A stretch of 59,411 bases of DNA, taken from UBA1367 sp040268355 (GTDB lineage Bacteria; Actinomycetota; Coriobacteriia; Coriobacteriales; Atopobiaceae). The stretch spans positions 1-59,411 of the forward strand of contig JAWRIT010000006.1 of assembly GCA_040268355.1 (NCBI GenBank). Reading direction: 5' to 3'. Each line of letters begins with the position of its first letter. The first letter of the stretch is position 1. The translations under genes and the position numbers were made by a program. The notes below the pieces were generated by a model. It ran no database searches. It was not told where the DNA came from and saw nothing but the letters and a program-made list of their open reading frames with translations. Below, piece by piece: positions 1 to 8,799 of the stretch.

Positions 1-18
1 CCCCGTGCCGCGCACGCC

Positions 19-1503
19 CTACTCTCCGAAGACGTCGTTGATGCGCGTCTCGTCCACGCCAAAGAAGTAGGTGAGGACGAAGCCGGCGACGTAGGCGGCC
101 ACCATGGCGATCACGTACAGCAGCTGGGTGCCCGGCACCACGATCAACAGGCCGAAGAGTCCAGAGACGCCCTGCGAGACAGTGCCCAGATGGAACAGCC
201 ACGCCAAGATGCCGCCTACACCCGCGCCAAGGCATGCGGTCACGAACGGCCTGCCCAAAGGAAGCGTCACGGCGTACATGAGCGGCTCGCCCACGCCGAG
301 GATGCCAACGGGGATGGACTCGCGCAGGTAGGTCCTGACACGCTGGTTCCTGGTCTTCACGTAGAGGGCGATGCCGGCGCCGACCTGGCCGCCACCGGCC
401 ATCATGAGAATCGGGAGCAGGTAGTTGACGCCCTGGCTGGGTCCAGCAGGATCGTTGAGCATGGCATGGATGGGCGTGAGCGCCTGATGCAGCCCAACGG
501 ACACGAGGGGAAGGAAGGTCGCCGAGAGCAGATAGGCCCCGACAACTCCCAGCGTGCCGTAGAAGAGCTCGAGGGCGAAGAAGATGCCCTGGGTCAGGAA
601 GGCGCCAACCGGCTGGAGCACGAGGACGGCCGCGATGGAGCCAATGACGACGGTGCACAAGGGCGTGAAGAAGGTGTCGAGGATGCTCGGCATGAAGCGG
701 TGGAAGCACCGCTCTATCCACGCGAAAAAGACCCCACAGATCAATGCGCCCAACAGGCCACCGGCGGCCGGGTTGTACACAGTCGACGACACGATGGAAA
801 TGGCCCCGTCGGCGAAGGACGGTACCGGAAGTGCGATGGGGAGGTTCACGAGGGCCTCGCCAGTCTCCTCGTTCATCGCCAGGAGCGGCATGGCCGCATT
901 GGAGATGGAGAGCGCGCCGGCCATGGCTCCGAGGACGCCCGAGCCACCAAACTCCTTGCAGGCGTTCATGCCAACAAGCAGCGGCAGATAGAGGAACAGC
1001 GCCCAGCCCATGGTGCGTATGCACTGGTACCACCACACGCCCGCGAAGGCATTGCCGGAGGAGACGTTGATGACGTTGCAGATGCCATTGATGAGACCGG
1101 CGGAGATGATGCCCGGTAGCAGCGGGACGAAGATGTTGGCGATCTTCTTGAGGAAGCGCTGCACGGGCTTGTCGTGCTTCGCCTTCTGCGCCTCCTTGCT
1201 CTCCCGGGCAGCCTCCCGCATGTCGGGCGCCGCCACATCACCCTGCTTGATGCCCGTCAGCGCGCTGAACTCGTCCAGCACCTTGTTCACCGTCCCGGGG
1301 CCAAGCACGACCTCGAAGCGTTCGCCATCGACCACGAGACCCATGACCCCATCGATGGCCTTGACCGCCTCCTGGTCAACTGCCGATGGGTCAGCCACCT
1401 TGATGCGCATGCGCGTCATGCAGGCCATGTTGGCGAGGATGTTGTCCTTTCCTCCCATGGCCACGAGCACGTCACGTGCGGTGCCTGCGTAATCCTTCCC
1501 CAT
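19..1503 (-). CDS. murP: PTS EIIBC transporter, probably N-acetylmuramic acid specific
   Basis: This is a membrane permease of the sugar phosphotransferase system that imports and phosphorylates its substrate, probably MurNAc to MurNAc-6-phosphate. The 494-aa protein starts with an EIIB domain (about residues 1-85) that carries the phosphorylatable cysteine at C28 in the context CMTRMR. A hydrophilic linker follows, then a multi-spanning EIIC domain (about 115-480) with long hydrophobic helices. No EIIA domain is attached, so an EIIA from elsewhere must supply phosphate, as for E. coli MurP. The start at 1503 has a purine-rich GAGGAG 9 nt upstream. The gene lies 81 nt downstream of murQ in the same direction. 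Substrate is inferred from that neighbour, because EIIBC sequences of the glucose superfamily do not reveal it by themselves. Confidence 0.85.
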   Translation of the reverse strand: MGKDYAGTARDVLVAMGGKDNILANMACMTRMRIKVADPSAVDQEAVKAIDGVMGLVVDGERFEVVLGPGTVNKVLDEFSALTGIKQGDVAAPDMREAARESKEAQKAKHDKPVQRFLKKIANIFVPLLPGIISAGLINGICNVINVSSGNAFAGVWWYQCIRTMGWALFLYLPLLVGMNACKEFGGSGVLGAMAGALSISNAAMPLLAMNEETGEALVNLPIALPVPSFADGAISIVSSTVYNPAAGGLLGALICGVFFAWIERCFHRFMPSILDTFFTPLCTVVIGSIAAVLVLQPVGAFLTQGIFFALELFYGTLGVVGAYLLSATFLPLVSVGLHQALTPIHAMLNDPAGPSQGVNYLLPILMMAGGGQVGAGIALYVKTRNQRVRTYLRESIPVGILGVGEPLMYAVTLPLGRPFVTACLGAGVGGILAWLFHLGTVSQGVSGLFGLLIVVPGTQLLYVIAMVAAYVAGFVLTYFFGVDETRINDVFGE

Positions 1504-1584
1504 TGCCTTCTTCTCCTCTCTTCGTCGAATGTCGTATCGCTGACGTCCGAAAACTACGGGCGCTCGGGTGGCGGGCAGGGCCCC

Positions 1585-2481
1585 TCACTCCCCGATCGCA
1601 TCACGTACCTTGCCTTTCGCGAGCTCGAGACGCGCACGGGCATCCGCGCCGTCCGTATTCGCAAGGAGCATCACGATGGCCACCTTTGCCGATCCATCGG
1701 CGCCTTTGAGCGCGCGGGAAGCCTCGTCTGCCCCGCAGCCGGTCGCGGCCATGACGATGTTGCGCGCGCGGATGTGCAGTTTGTCATTTGCCTGCACCAC
1801 GTCGACCATGAGGTTCTGGTACGCCTTCCCAATGCCTACCATGGCGCCCGTCGAGATCATATTTAGAATCATCTTCTGTGCGGTGCCCGACTTGAGACGC
1901 GTCGACCCGGTAAGGACCTCGGGCCCGCAGCAGAGCTCGATGGCCACATCCGCCTCACGCCCGACTTCGGAGCCCTTGTTGCAGGCGATGACCACCGTCT
2001 TGCAGCCAAGGGAGCGCGCATGGCGCAGTCCACCGATGACATAGGGGGTTCGTCCGCTCGCGGCGATACCGATGGCGAGGTCGTTCGACGCAAGCCGAAG
2101 ACTGTCCATCTCCTGGCCGCAGAGCTCGAGGTCGTCCTCCGCACCCTCGACAGAATGGACGAGGGCGTGCTCACCGCCGGCAATGAGCCCAACCACGGTG
2201 TCTGGTGACACCCCAAAGGTTGGCGGGCACTCTGCGGCATCAAGCACGCCGAGGCGTCCGGACGTGCCGGCTCCGAAGTAGACGATCCTCCCTCCCGAGC
2301 GCAGGGCCTCGATGGCCCACTCCACAGCCGTGGCCACCTGATCGAGCACCTCCCCCACGGCGTCCGCGACGCGATGGTCCTCGGCATTCATGACGGCCAC
2401 CAGCTCACGCGGACTCATCTGGTCGAGTTTCGCGGTGCGTGGGTTCCTGTCTTCTGTGGCGAGCTTCGACAAGTCGATCAC
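1585..2481 (-). CDS. murQ: N-acetylmuramic acid 6-phosphate etherase
   Basis: MurQ cleaves the D-lactyl ether of MurNAc-6-phosphate to give GlcNAc-6-phosphate and lactate, a cytoplasmic step of murein recycling. The 298-aa length is standard. The N-terminus reads LATEDRNPRT, and the SIS-type sugar-phosphate fold shows VYFGAGTSGRLGVLDAAECP, the most recognisable MurQ signature, followed by AGGEHAL and the VEGAEDD segment. The start is GTG at 2481, which overlaps the stop of the regulator gene upstream (GTGA) and has AAGGA 8 nt before it, so the two genes are translationally coupled. Together with the PTS gene downstream it forms a uptake-and-degradation operon. Identification is firm. Confidence 0.97.
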   Translation of the reverse strand: MIDLSKLATEDRNPRTAKLDQMSPRELVAVMNAEDHRVADAVGEVLDQVATAVEWAIEALRSGGRIVYFGAGTSGRLGVLDAAECPPTFGVSPDTVVGLIAGGEHALVHSVEGAEDDLELCGQEMDSLRLASNDLAIGIAASGRTPYVIGGLRHARSLGCKTVVIACNKGSEVGREADVAIELCCGPEVLTGSTRLKSGTAQKMILNMISTGAMVGIGKAYQNLMVDVVQANDKLHIRARNIVMAATGCGADEASRALKGADGSAKVAIVMLLANTDGADARARLELAKGKVRDAIGE

Positions 2482-3395
2482 AGGCTCTGTCCTTCCTCTT
2501 GTGCCGTTCCCACGGGCGCCGATCCTTCGGTCGCCTGACCGTCCGACAGATCGTCGCCCTTCTGAATCCAGTTGGAGGAGATGCGCCGTATGCTTCTCTC
2601 ATAGTTGCTGCGCACGTAGCACATGAACAGGACGTCGACGACGTTGAGCTGCGCGATGCGCGACGACATGGCTCCCGTTCGACGCAAGAGCTCCGTCGCG
2701 GCCACGCCAAGGGTCACGTCGGACAGCCCAATGAGCGGCGAGTCGAAGCTCCCCCGTGTGATGGAGATGACCTTGCAGCGCCTCCCCCGTGCGGTTCGCA
2801 CGCAGTCGAGCACCTCGTGGGTAAGGCCGGAGTAGCTGATGGCCACGGCAACGTCTTCGCGACCGGCGCTCTTCGCACAGAGCAGCTGCGCGTGGAAGTC
2901 GTCGCACAGGACGCAGGGCAGGCCAAGACGCAGGAGCTTGAGCTTGAGGTCGTGCGCCACGAGCAGCGAGGCCCCCACCCCAAAGAGGTAGATCGTGCGC
3001 GCGCTTGAGATGAGGCCTACCGCTTGATCGACGGCATCGGGATTGAGCCCATCACGAGTGAGGGCGAGCGAAGCGGTGTTCTTTGCCGCGACCTTCTGGA
3101 TGATCTGTGCCGTGGTGTCTTCAGAGGTGAGGTCTTCGGACATGACCCCCTGGCTCTTTTCGGTGACCGCAAGGTCGTAGACAAGGGCTCGCTGGAGCTC
3201 ACGGTAACCGGTAAAGCCGAGCTTTCGGCTCAAGCGCGCGATAGTCGACGGCGAGGTGAAGGTGAGCTCCGCCAGCCTCTGGGTCGAGACGCCCATCGCC
3301 TCTTCGGGATGGGAAAGGAGGAAGTCGATGACGTCAAGTTCCGCAGAGCTGGCGAGGGCACGATACTCCTCGAGGTGAATCCTGAACCCTGGCAT
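2478..3395 (-). CDS. RpiR-family transcriptional regulator of the MurNAc operon
   Basis: This 305-aa protein has an N-terminal RpiR-type helix-turn-helix (about residues 20-75, containing STQRLAELTFTSPSTIARLS) and a C-terminal SIS sugar-phosphate-binding domain (about 125-260, containing TIYLFGVGASLLVAHDL and AISYSGLTHEVLDCV). RpiR proteins of this layout, such as MurR, sense phosphosugars and control adjacent catabolic genes. It is the first gene of the operon, with murQ and the PTS gene after it, so the inferred ligand is MurNAc-6-phosphate. The ATG at 3395 has GGGAGGAG immediately upstream. A C-terminal tail of about 40 residues is rich in charged residues and looks unconserved. Whether it represses or activates cannot be read from sequence. 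Confidence 0.88.
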   Translation of the reverse strand: MPGFRIHLEEYRALASSAELDVIDFLLSHPEEAMGVSTQRLAELTFTSPSTIARLSRKLGFTGYRELQRALVYDLAVTEKSQGVMSEDLTSEDTTAQIIQKVAAKNTASLALTRDGLNPDAVDQAVGLISSARTIYLFGVGASLLVAHDLKLKLLRLGLPCVLCDDFHAQLLCAKSAGREDVAVAISYSGLTHEVLDCVRTARGRRCKVISITRGSFDSPLIGLSDVTLGVAATELLRRTGAMSSRIAQLNVVDVLFMCYVRSNYERSIRRISSNWIQKGDDLSDGQATEGSAPVGTAQEEGQSL

Positions 3396-3478
3396 GTCTC
3401 CTCCCTGGGTCGTACGTCCTCGCTACGTCCTCTATCCTCGCGTGATTCGCGTAATTCGCCGCTGCTCGAGATATGTGC

Positions 3479-3496
3479 ATGATATGTCTATGTCAT
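3479..3496. promoter_or_regulatory. candidate operator of the MurNAc operon
   Basis: An imperfect palindrome, ATGATATGTCTATGTCAT, lies about 85 bp upstream of the regulator start. Its two 8-nt arms match at 6 of 8 positions. It sits in an AT-richer stretch fit for a promoter. Binding by the RpiR protein is inferred only from position and symmetry. Confidence 0.3.
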
Positions 3497-3499
3497 ACA

Positions 3500-4796
3500 G
3501 ATCCTCTTTTCTGACATGTTTGTTTCACTCCTTGGCATGGCTGGGAGCCGATGATCCCCGCTCACGGCAAGGTTTCTACCACTCACTGCTCGCTGCGCCG
3601 CTGGCCGATGTGGGCATGACGCAACACCTGAAACCCAGGCCTGTCGACCACGCTGCCCGACATCACGTTTAACCCGCTCGTTGCCCTCTGTCATTCGCCG
3701 CCCTAGCAACGGCAGGATGCGGACGTAGCATGGGCGCTCGCGCTCGTTCACGCTTGCCAACATGCCGCCCCTCAGCCTAATGCCATCGAACCGCTAGCAG
3801 CGAGACGGTCAGCACCACCTCCCCTTTCCCCGAACCAGGATTCCGTGCGAACGCTTGCCCATGCACGCAGGTTACAAACCATGCCGCCACCGAGCGATCC
3901 GTGGGTGGCCGGGAGCACAAACCCCGATCCAGACAGAAGGACGCGTTCCGGGGGCACAACCAACACTCGGCCTAAACAGAAGGACGCGTTCCATGGAGCA
4001 TATGCGCGCCCTTAGACGGGCCTTGGAGAAGCGCGCTGAGGTTCGTCCCCATATACGCGAACGCTCCTCGAAAAACGTCCCCATATCTCCCATTCAGTAC
4101 AGTATTTGATGAAAGATCCTGGTCTTTTGCGAATCCCAAGTCGATATAGGGACGTTTTTTGGGTCTCAGACCGCGGATAGGGGCGTTTTCGGGCCTACGT
4201 ACGGGCAGCTCAGGGGCCGCGTCTTTGGGTGCCCGTACGGCCCGGGGACGAATCGGCACCCCTTTTGCGGTGCGTCTACCTGCGCTTTTTTGAGTGCCAT
4301 TCCGCCACCGTGGGGACACCGCACTCGCCACACTAACCAAAAGGATGCAAATACAGCCTCTCTACCTGCGAAAACTCCTGAGATGCCATATAAGGCCCGA
4401 TTCTTGCGCGGATGGGATCTTGATCGCATCGAGTGGAGAACGCATGTTCTGTGGCTTCTGAGGGGGTCGTTTTTTCACGCCTCGATCCGGAGGGTGAACC
4501 GTGGTGCGCGGAGGTGGAGAGACCGCCTTCTTAGAGCCAGTGACCTGCCCGATCAACGCCCTCACCGATGCCTGAAACACGTCCATTCCGAAGCACACCC
4601 GTAGCCCCAAAGGCCGAAGTCCATCTCCCAACTCTTGGCGTCCTGTTTTTGTCGTGGTGCCCACAGATCCGAACGAGGCCCCACCCTGCGTCGATAGAGC
4701 TCGACGTCACTGGCCCCAATCGCGTGGGCTTCACAAGCTCCCTGCGGAGGCGCATGCACTCTTCGGAGGTACGCGAGTTTCCACAACGGGGCTCAT
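3500..4796. other. gene-poor region with short repeats
   Basis: About 1.3 kb in which no frame shows a convincing protein. It contains two copies of a 17-nt direct repeat, ACAGAAGGACGCGTTCC, at 3933-3949 and 3976-3992. It also contains a set of 32-bp-period repeats at 4044-4185: two forward copies of CGTCCCCATAT and two inverted relatives. Codon structure is lost throughout, so this may be decayed coding or repeat-derived DNA. No RNA gene was seen. Confidence 0.5.
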
Positions 4797-5618
4797 TCAT
4801 CTCGATGCGAGCAGCGCGCGGGCGGACCCAACCTCGTCGGGCATATCCACATGCACCACGAAGTCGCGACCGCACGGCCCGTACCCGTGCTCATCGTCAC
4901 GCAGGCGGTCCACCTCGCCGACGAGCATGTCCAAGTAGGTCCCCATGTCCCACATGCCACGTGGTGCCTGAGCATACGAGAGGCCGGCCTCGTCACCATA
5001 GACTGATGCCTGGTAGAAGGCCCAGTTGATGACGCAAGCCCGTGCCAGACACGGACGGTCCCGCACCTGACGCTTCCAGGTGAGGTCCATGCGCCGCTGC
5101 ATGATGGCATCCTGCGAGAAGATGATGCTTCGCACCGGCGTCTCCTCTGCCTCGAGGATGTCCATGAGGTAGGTGATGTTATTGCCACAATTGGTGGACG
5201 AGCGCTCGAGAAAATCCACCGTAAGGCCGTAGCGCTGCCCAAGAAGCGCGGCAATCATCTCGGCCTCAGAGTCGCGACCTGGCACGGGATGGACGCACAA
5301 GCTGTCACCCCACGTGGCAAGCTCACGTTCCATCGCCGCGTCGAGCAGGTAGGTCGCACGCCCGCGGCCGCCCACGATGGCATAGCGACGCGCAACACCT
5401 GAACGTATCGCCTCGGCAAGGGAGTCCACCGACCCCACCACCCCACCGCCGAAGAGCACGAAGAGGTCGGCCACGCCATTCGGGATGCCCGCCTCGCGCT
5501 CCAGCTCGCCGCCGGCCAGCGCGCTGATGTCGCGCATGCCAAGCCATGCGGCAATGGTGTTTGCGGCCGCGGCCACTCGTGCGTTGCCAATGGCCGAAGT
5601 GCCCATCGTGTTACCCAT
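4797..5618 (-). CDS. YdcF/ElyC-like DUF218 family protein
   Basis: A 273-aa soluble protein of the DUF218 (YdcF/SanA/ElyC) superfamily. The visible family features are the nucleotide-binding-like opening FVLFGGGV, the GRDSEAEMIA segment, and the hallmark motif LERSSTNCGNNITYLMD (family form ExxSxxTxxNaxxs), followed by FSQDAIMQRR. There is no signal peptide or membrane helix, so it resembles cytoplasmic YdcF, which binds S-adenosylmethionine, rather than the membrane-anchored ElyC/SanA forms linked to envelope sugars. The ATG at 5618 has AAGGGG close upstream; a second in-frame ATG lies five codons later. It stands alone on the minus strand, and its physiological role is unknown. Confidence 0.8.
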   Translation of the reverse strand: MGNTMGTSAIGNARVAAAANTIAAWLGMRDISALAGGELEREAGIPNGVADLFVLFGGGVVGSVDSLAEAIRSGVARRYAIVGGRGRATYLLDAAMERELATWGDSLCVHPVPGRDSEAEMIAALLGQRYGLTVDFLERSSTNCGNNITYLMDILEAEETPVRSIIFSQDAIMQRRMDLTWKRQVRDRPCLARACVINWAFYQASVYGDEAGLSYAQAPRGMWDMGTYLDMLVGEVDRLRDDEHGYGPCGRDFVVHVDMPDEVGSARALLASR

Positions 5619-5833
5619 GTGTCCCCTTGCGTCTTGGAGCGTCTGCGCCCGGACCTCATCGTAACCGGAATCATGGTCAGATGATGCCTATCACATGGGC
5701 AGTATTCACGACCTCGAACGGCAGGGCCGAGATCCTGGTCCCATCGACACATTCGGCTTGATCGGTAAGCCGGGCTGTCCCACGCCTGCCAGATAGGACC
5801 GAGCCCGACATGTCGCACAAGCGCCTCCCGCGA

Positions 5834-6394
5834 TCACCTCGTAAGCCACCTCGCGACATCATGCACTTGAATGCCCTTATGGTCGTAGAGATCGTGTCTC
5901 GTGCGTGCAATAAGGAGCTTGGGATATGCGTCGCGTACCGAGAGCAGCGGCGCGCGCTCCCGGCGCATGGTGTCAGCAGAAAATATGTCATCGCTTACCT
6001 GGATGTAGAACTTTTCGTCCCTACGCATGGCCACGAAGTCCACCTCGGTTTGGTAGAGCATTCCGGCATAAACCTCATAACCGCGTCTCAGCAGATCGAT
6101 GGCCACCATGTTCTCCCACATGCGGCCCCAGCCCATGCTCCTCGTGCCTAGCTCGGCATAGCGGAATGAGTGGTCACAGCGGTAGCACTTGTCACCAGAC
6201 GCGAGATGGCGCTTCCCTCGGATGTCGTAGCGTCGCACTCGACAAAACGCAAAGGCATCGCAGGGGCGAGGAAGGTGTGACCCAACCGTCTGGTCGTTCG
6301 TGGAGTCTCCTGCTGATGAGAGCGATCCCGCGACCTTACGGGCGGAAGTCACATTGGAGACGTTGTCTATGGAGGCCGAACGCAACAAACCCAA
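5834..6394 (-). pseudogene. truncated DUF4143-type AAA+ ATPase (C-terminal part)
   Basis: The reading frame matches the C-terminal half of the AAA_14/DUF4143 ATPase family: CRVRRYDIRGKRHL, then ENMVAIDLLRRGYEVYAG, then TEVDFVAM and YIQVSDD, ending in VHDVARWL. These elements correspond to the region after the ATPase core, including the PD-(D/E)XK-like strand pattern (EVDFVA...YIQV). The whole N-terminal ATPase domain with Walker A and B is missing, there is no ATG at the head of the frame (the first usable codon is TTG), and sequence quality decays towards the 5' end. It is best read as a remnant of a once full-length gene of about 400 codons, typical debris of an accessory region. Confidence 0.7.
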
Positions 6395-6634
6395 AAGCCG
6401 TACAGCTCTCCCCTATCGGAGCGTACTACCTCTACTCTTCGCCCTCATCACTGTCGGCCGCCAGCGCGGCGAGCGCCTGAGGAAAGATTGTGGGTATGAT
6501 CAGCTCCCGTGCGGGAGACATGGACACCATGTTCATGATGCAAGAGCGCGCGTGACTGTATGCAATCGACACGCAGCTCTCCCGCATGAACGCTGCCGCC
6601 TGCCTGCTCTCACCTTCCACGAGCAGGCATGGCG

Positions 6635-6970
6635 TCACTCCACGCCATGTCCTTCTTCGGGACAACAGGAATGGTTACCTCCAGTGTCCTCCCCCTTGTA
6701 GGGAGTCGTGTCCACTAGCGAGATACCAAGGGCCTCCTCGAGCTCGGAGATGGTCTGGAGCGTCATGTTTCCCCGCATGCTGAGCATACGAGAGACCTGA
6801 CTGCGGTTTTTACCAAGTTTGCGAGCGAGGTCGCTCTGGGACATGCCCAGCTCCTGCATGCGATTCCAAACGGACTCAGTAATATCCACTGCATGGAAAT
6901 GACGTCTCTCCTCTGCCGTATGCGGAGCGTCGAGAAGGAAGGTCAGATCCCTGCCCTCAATAATCGCCAT
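6635..6970 (-). CDS. XRE-family HigA-like antitoxin
   Basis: A 111-aa protein with a central helix-turn-helix of the Cro/C1 type: MSQSDLARKLGKNRSQVSRML (about residues 43-63), followed by a second helix pair, MTLQTISELEEALGISL. The N-terminal extension of about 35 residues and short C-terminal tail are usual for antitoxins of the HigA kind. The start at 6970 has AGGAG 7 nt upstream and lies inside the 3' end of the preceding gene, with 14 nt of overlap. That toxin-first order is the HigBA arrangement. It probably neutralises the upstream product and autorepresses the pair. Confidence 0.75.
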   Translation of the reverse strand: MAIIEGRDLTFLLDAPHTAEERRHFHAVDITESVWNRMQELGMSQSDLARKLGKNRSQVSRMLSMRGNMTLQTISELEEALGISLVDTTPYKGEDTGGNHSCCPEEGHGVE

Positions 6971-7397
6971 TGTCCAACTCCTCTCTCGCTATCTCCTGTG
7001 CGATGCGAGTCCTATCCTCAAACGCCTTCTTCGTCTTGGGGGGAATCTTTCCCGTCTTGCCTTGGTGTCCGTTGTAGGAGCCTAAAAGTACTGGTATGAC
7101 CTTCTTCGACTGTGCCTCGTGTATATAAGTCATGACGCGCTGTGTTGTTGCCCTACCCTTGCACTCGATAAGAAAGACTTCGTCACTTATCCTTCTGGCC
7201 AACCTCGCCGTTATGGCGTATCCGACCCCATTTTTCATAATCGCTTTGAGGGACTTGGCGACCATGGCAGCAGCCGCACGCTGCCTTGGATCCGCAGTCA
7301 TCTCCTCAAAGAAGTCATCTTTTCGTCCAGTGCCAACAAGCACGTATATCGTGCCATCACCAAGCCTATGAGCCTTCAGCAGATATTCGTGCTTCAT
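6957..7397 (-). CDS. putative HigB/RelE-superfamily toxin (Gp49-like)
   Basis: A 146-aa basic protein upstream of, and overlapping, an XRE antitoxin gene. Its C-terminal half (SDEVFLIECKG, then KKVIPVLLGSYNGHQGKT, then PPKTKKAFEDR) follows the strand-strand-basic-helix pattern of phage Gp49/HigB toxins, which are ribosome-dependent mRNA endonucleases. The N-terminal half is long for the family. The start is set to the ATG at 7397 because GGGAGG lies 5 nt before it; two in-frame upstream ATGs lack a site and overlap the probable promoter. Identification depends strongly on the antitoxin partner and overlap, since the individual motifs are weak. Confidence 0.6.
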   Translation of the reverse strand: MKHEYLLKAHRLGDGTIYVLVGTGRKDDFFEEMTADPRQRAAAAMVAKSLKAIMKNGVGYAITARLARRISDEVFLIECKGRATTQRVMTYIHEAQSKKVIPVLLGSYNGHQGKTGKIPPKTKKAFEDRTRIAQEIAREELDNGDY

Positions 7398-7416
7398 GAA
7401 CACCTCCCTTGTTAAC

Positions 7417-7446
7417 ATATAATGCAACAAATTGGAGGTGAGTCAA
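7417..7446 (-). promoter_or_regulatory. sigma-70-type promoter of the toxin-antitoxin pair
   Basis: Reading the minus strand, TTGACT (7441-7446) and TTATAT (7417-7422) are separated by 18 bp and lie just upstream of the ribosome-binding site of the toxin gene. Both boxes are close to consensus in an otherwise GC-rich genome. Confidence 0.55.
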
Positions 7447-7449
7447 GTG

Positions 7450-8725
7450 CTGATCTATCGATGGATCTAAACGACATTAGGATCTCGGTCTCAGAGCGTC
7501 CCCCCCCCCGGAGGATGCCAACACCCGTCTTGACGGACACCTTGAACCCAATTCCCTCTCAGTCGAACCATTTCCACCACCATTAGTGGGGTAAATGGAA
7601 AGAGGGAAACATCGTCGAGGAACAGATTGATGGATCTCAGCTGGTGAAGAGACGGACAATCGAGGGCAGCCTGGAGCCTGTAGGCAGGGTGAGGAAGCAA
7701 TGAGATGCGAATAGGTCGGGCTTCCAGGTGCTGGGCCAGCGTACCTACGGAAGTGCCATCACCTGTTGCGCCAACAATCGCGGTATTATCTAAGCGACCG
7801 TTTAGATCTGCTCCTAAGCACAACTATCAGGGAGCAAGGAAACTTGTCATGCTGAGAGAGGAATTGATTCCCAAGCTGATGTCCTGAAAGGATAATATCA
7901 CAACGACAGGTGTGCGTCTTAGCGGACATCGCCGAAGAGAGTGCGCATGTAGCTGCCCTTCCCGCAGAGGGTGCGAGCGATCAAGGCCTGCTCGCGGACC
8001 ACTTAGAAGGAAAGCAACCAGCTTCCGTAGGCAATATAGTGATACCCAGCGTCGACACACCGTATCGTTCTGAGCGTCGTCTCTGACCTTGGAACGTAAG
8101 CGCGTAACCGGGCTTGTCTAAGAGTCAATCCATAGAGCCACTTTGCAGCCATCGGGCTATCCAAGTTGAGCTCGGTGCGACCAGCCGGCGATCGCAGGCT
8201 CTCGAGCGCTGTGGAGGGACCATGCAGGTTCCAAGTTGTGGCTCATTCGAAGCGATCCACGAACGCCGTTTCCGTGCCATCCGTGGAGAGGGCACCTCTC
8301 TCTCCTTTGCTGCACGCCGACCGAAGTCAAGCTCAACGAGTAGTGTTTGCTCCGCCTCGTACCGCTCGTGACCATGTATGTCCAATGTCATGTACCGCCC
8401 ACGGCTATTCTTGGTAGGGAAAACAGGCAATCCCTGGACCACCTCTTCCAAAACAGAGAGGCACGCCCTTAGATCGAGATGCGCCTTGATGCTCAATGCG
8501 ATGTCCCCATTCGATGCGGTTAATTACATGTTGTCTTACAGCATCGAATACTTGTGCACGGTGGTATCCGCGAGTTGAGAGCCTGCTCTGCCAATTTAGA
8601 CTTATTAATGAATTAAACAGTACGTATCCTGGCATCGCTGAAATGCGTTTGTTTAAGTTCAGGAAGCATTTTGATGAACCTATGATTCAGTACCCGACTG
8701 CCTGCACCATTTATCGAAAACACTC
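7450..8725. other. gene-poor region in accessory island
   Basis: About 1.3 kb with no recognisable gene. Several frames of 60-120 codons exist, but none keeps a family motif or has a good ribosome-binding site. The minus-strand frame around 8125-8496 has a plausible protein-like first half (LSVLEEVVQGLPVFPTK) that degenerates, so decayed genes are likely. A C10 run lies at 7500-7509. Confidence 0.45.
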
Positions 8726-8757
8726 TTGCAAAGGAACCCCCCCCCCCAATGTATATA
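8726..8757 (+). promoter_or_regulatory. candidate promoter with C11 tract in the spacer
   Basis: TTGCAA (8726-8731) and TATATA (8752-8757) could form -35 and -10 boxes of the PHP-ATPase gene. The 20-bp spacer contains eleven consecutive C residues (8737-8747). Loss of three Cs would give the optimal 17-bp spacing. The boxes are assigned by eye. Confidence 0.4.
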
Positions 8758-8799
8758 TAGTGGCAACAGCTGGTGAATCCCCAACATTAAGAGGGCACG

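Noticed and set aside
7500..7509. C10 tract as another phase-variation site
   Set aside because: No gene or promoter could be assigned next to it.
8125..8496. 123-codon minus-strand frame
   Set aside because: The first half looks protein-like, but there is no ribosome-binding site or family motif and the second half is random-like.
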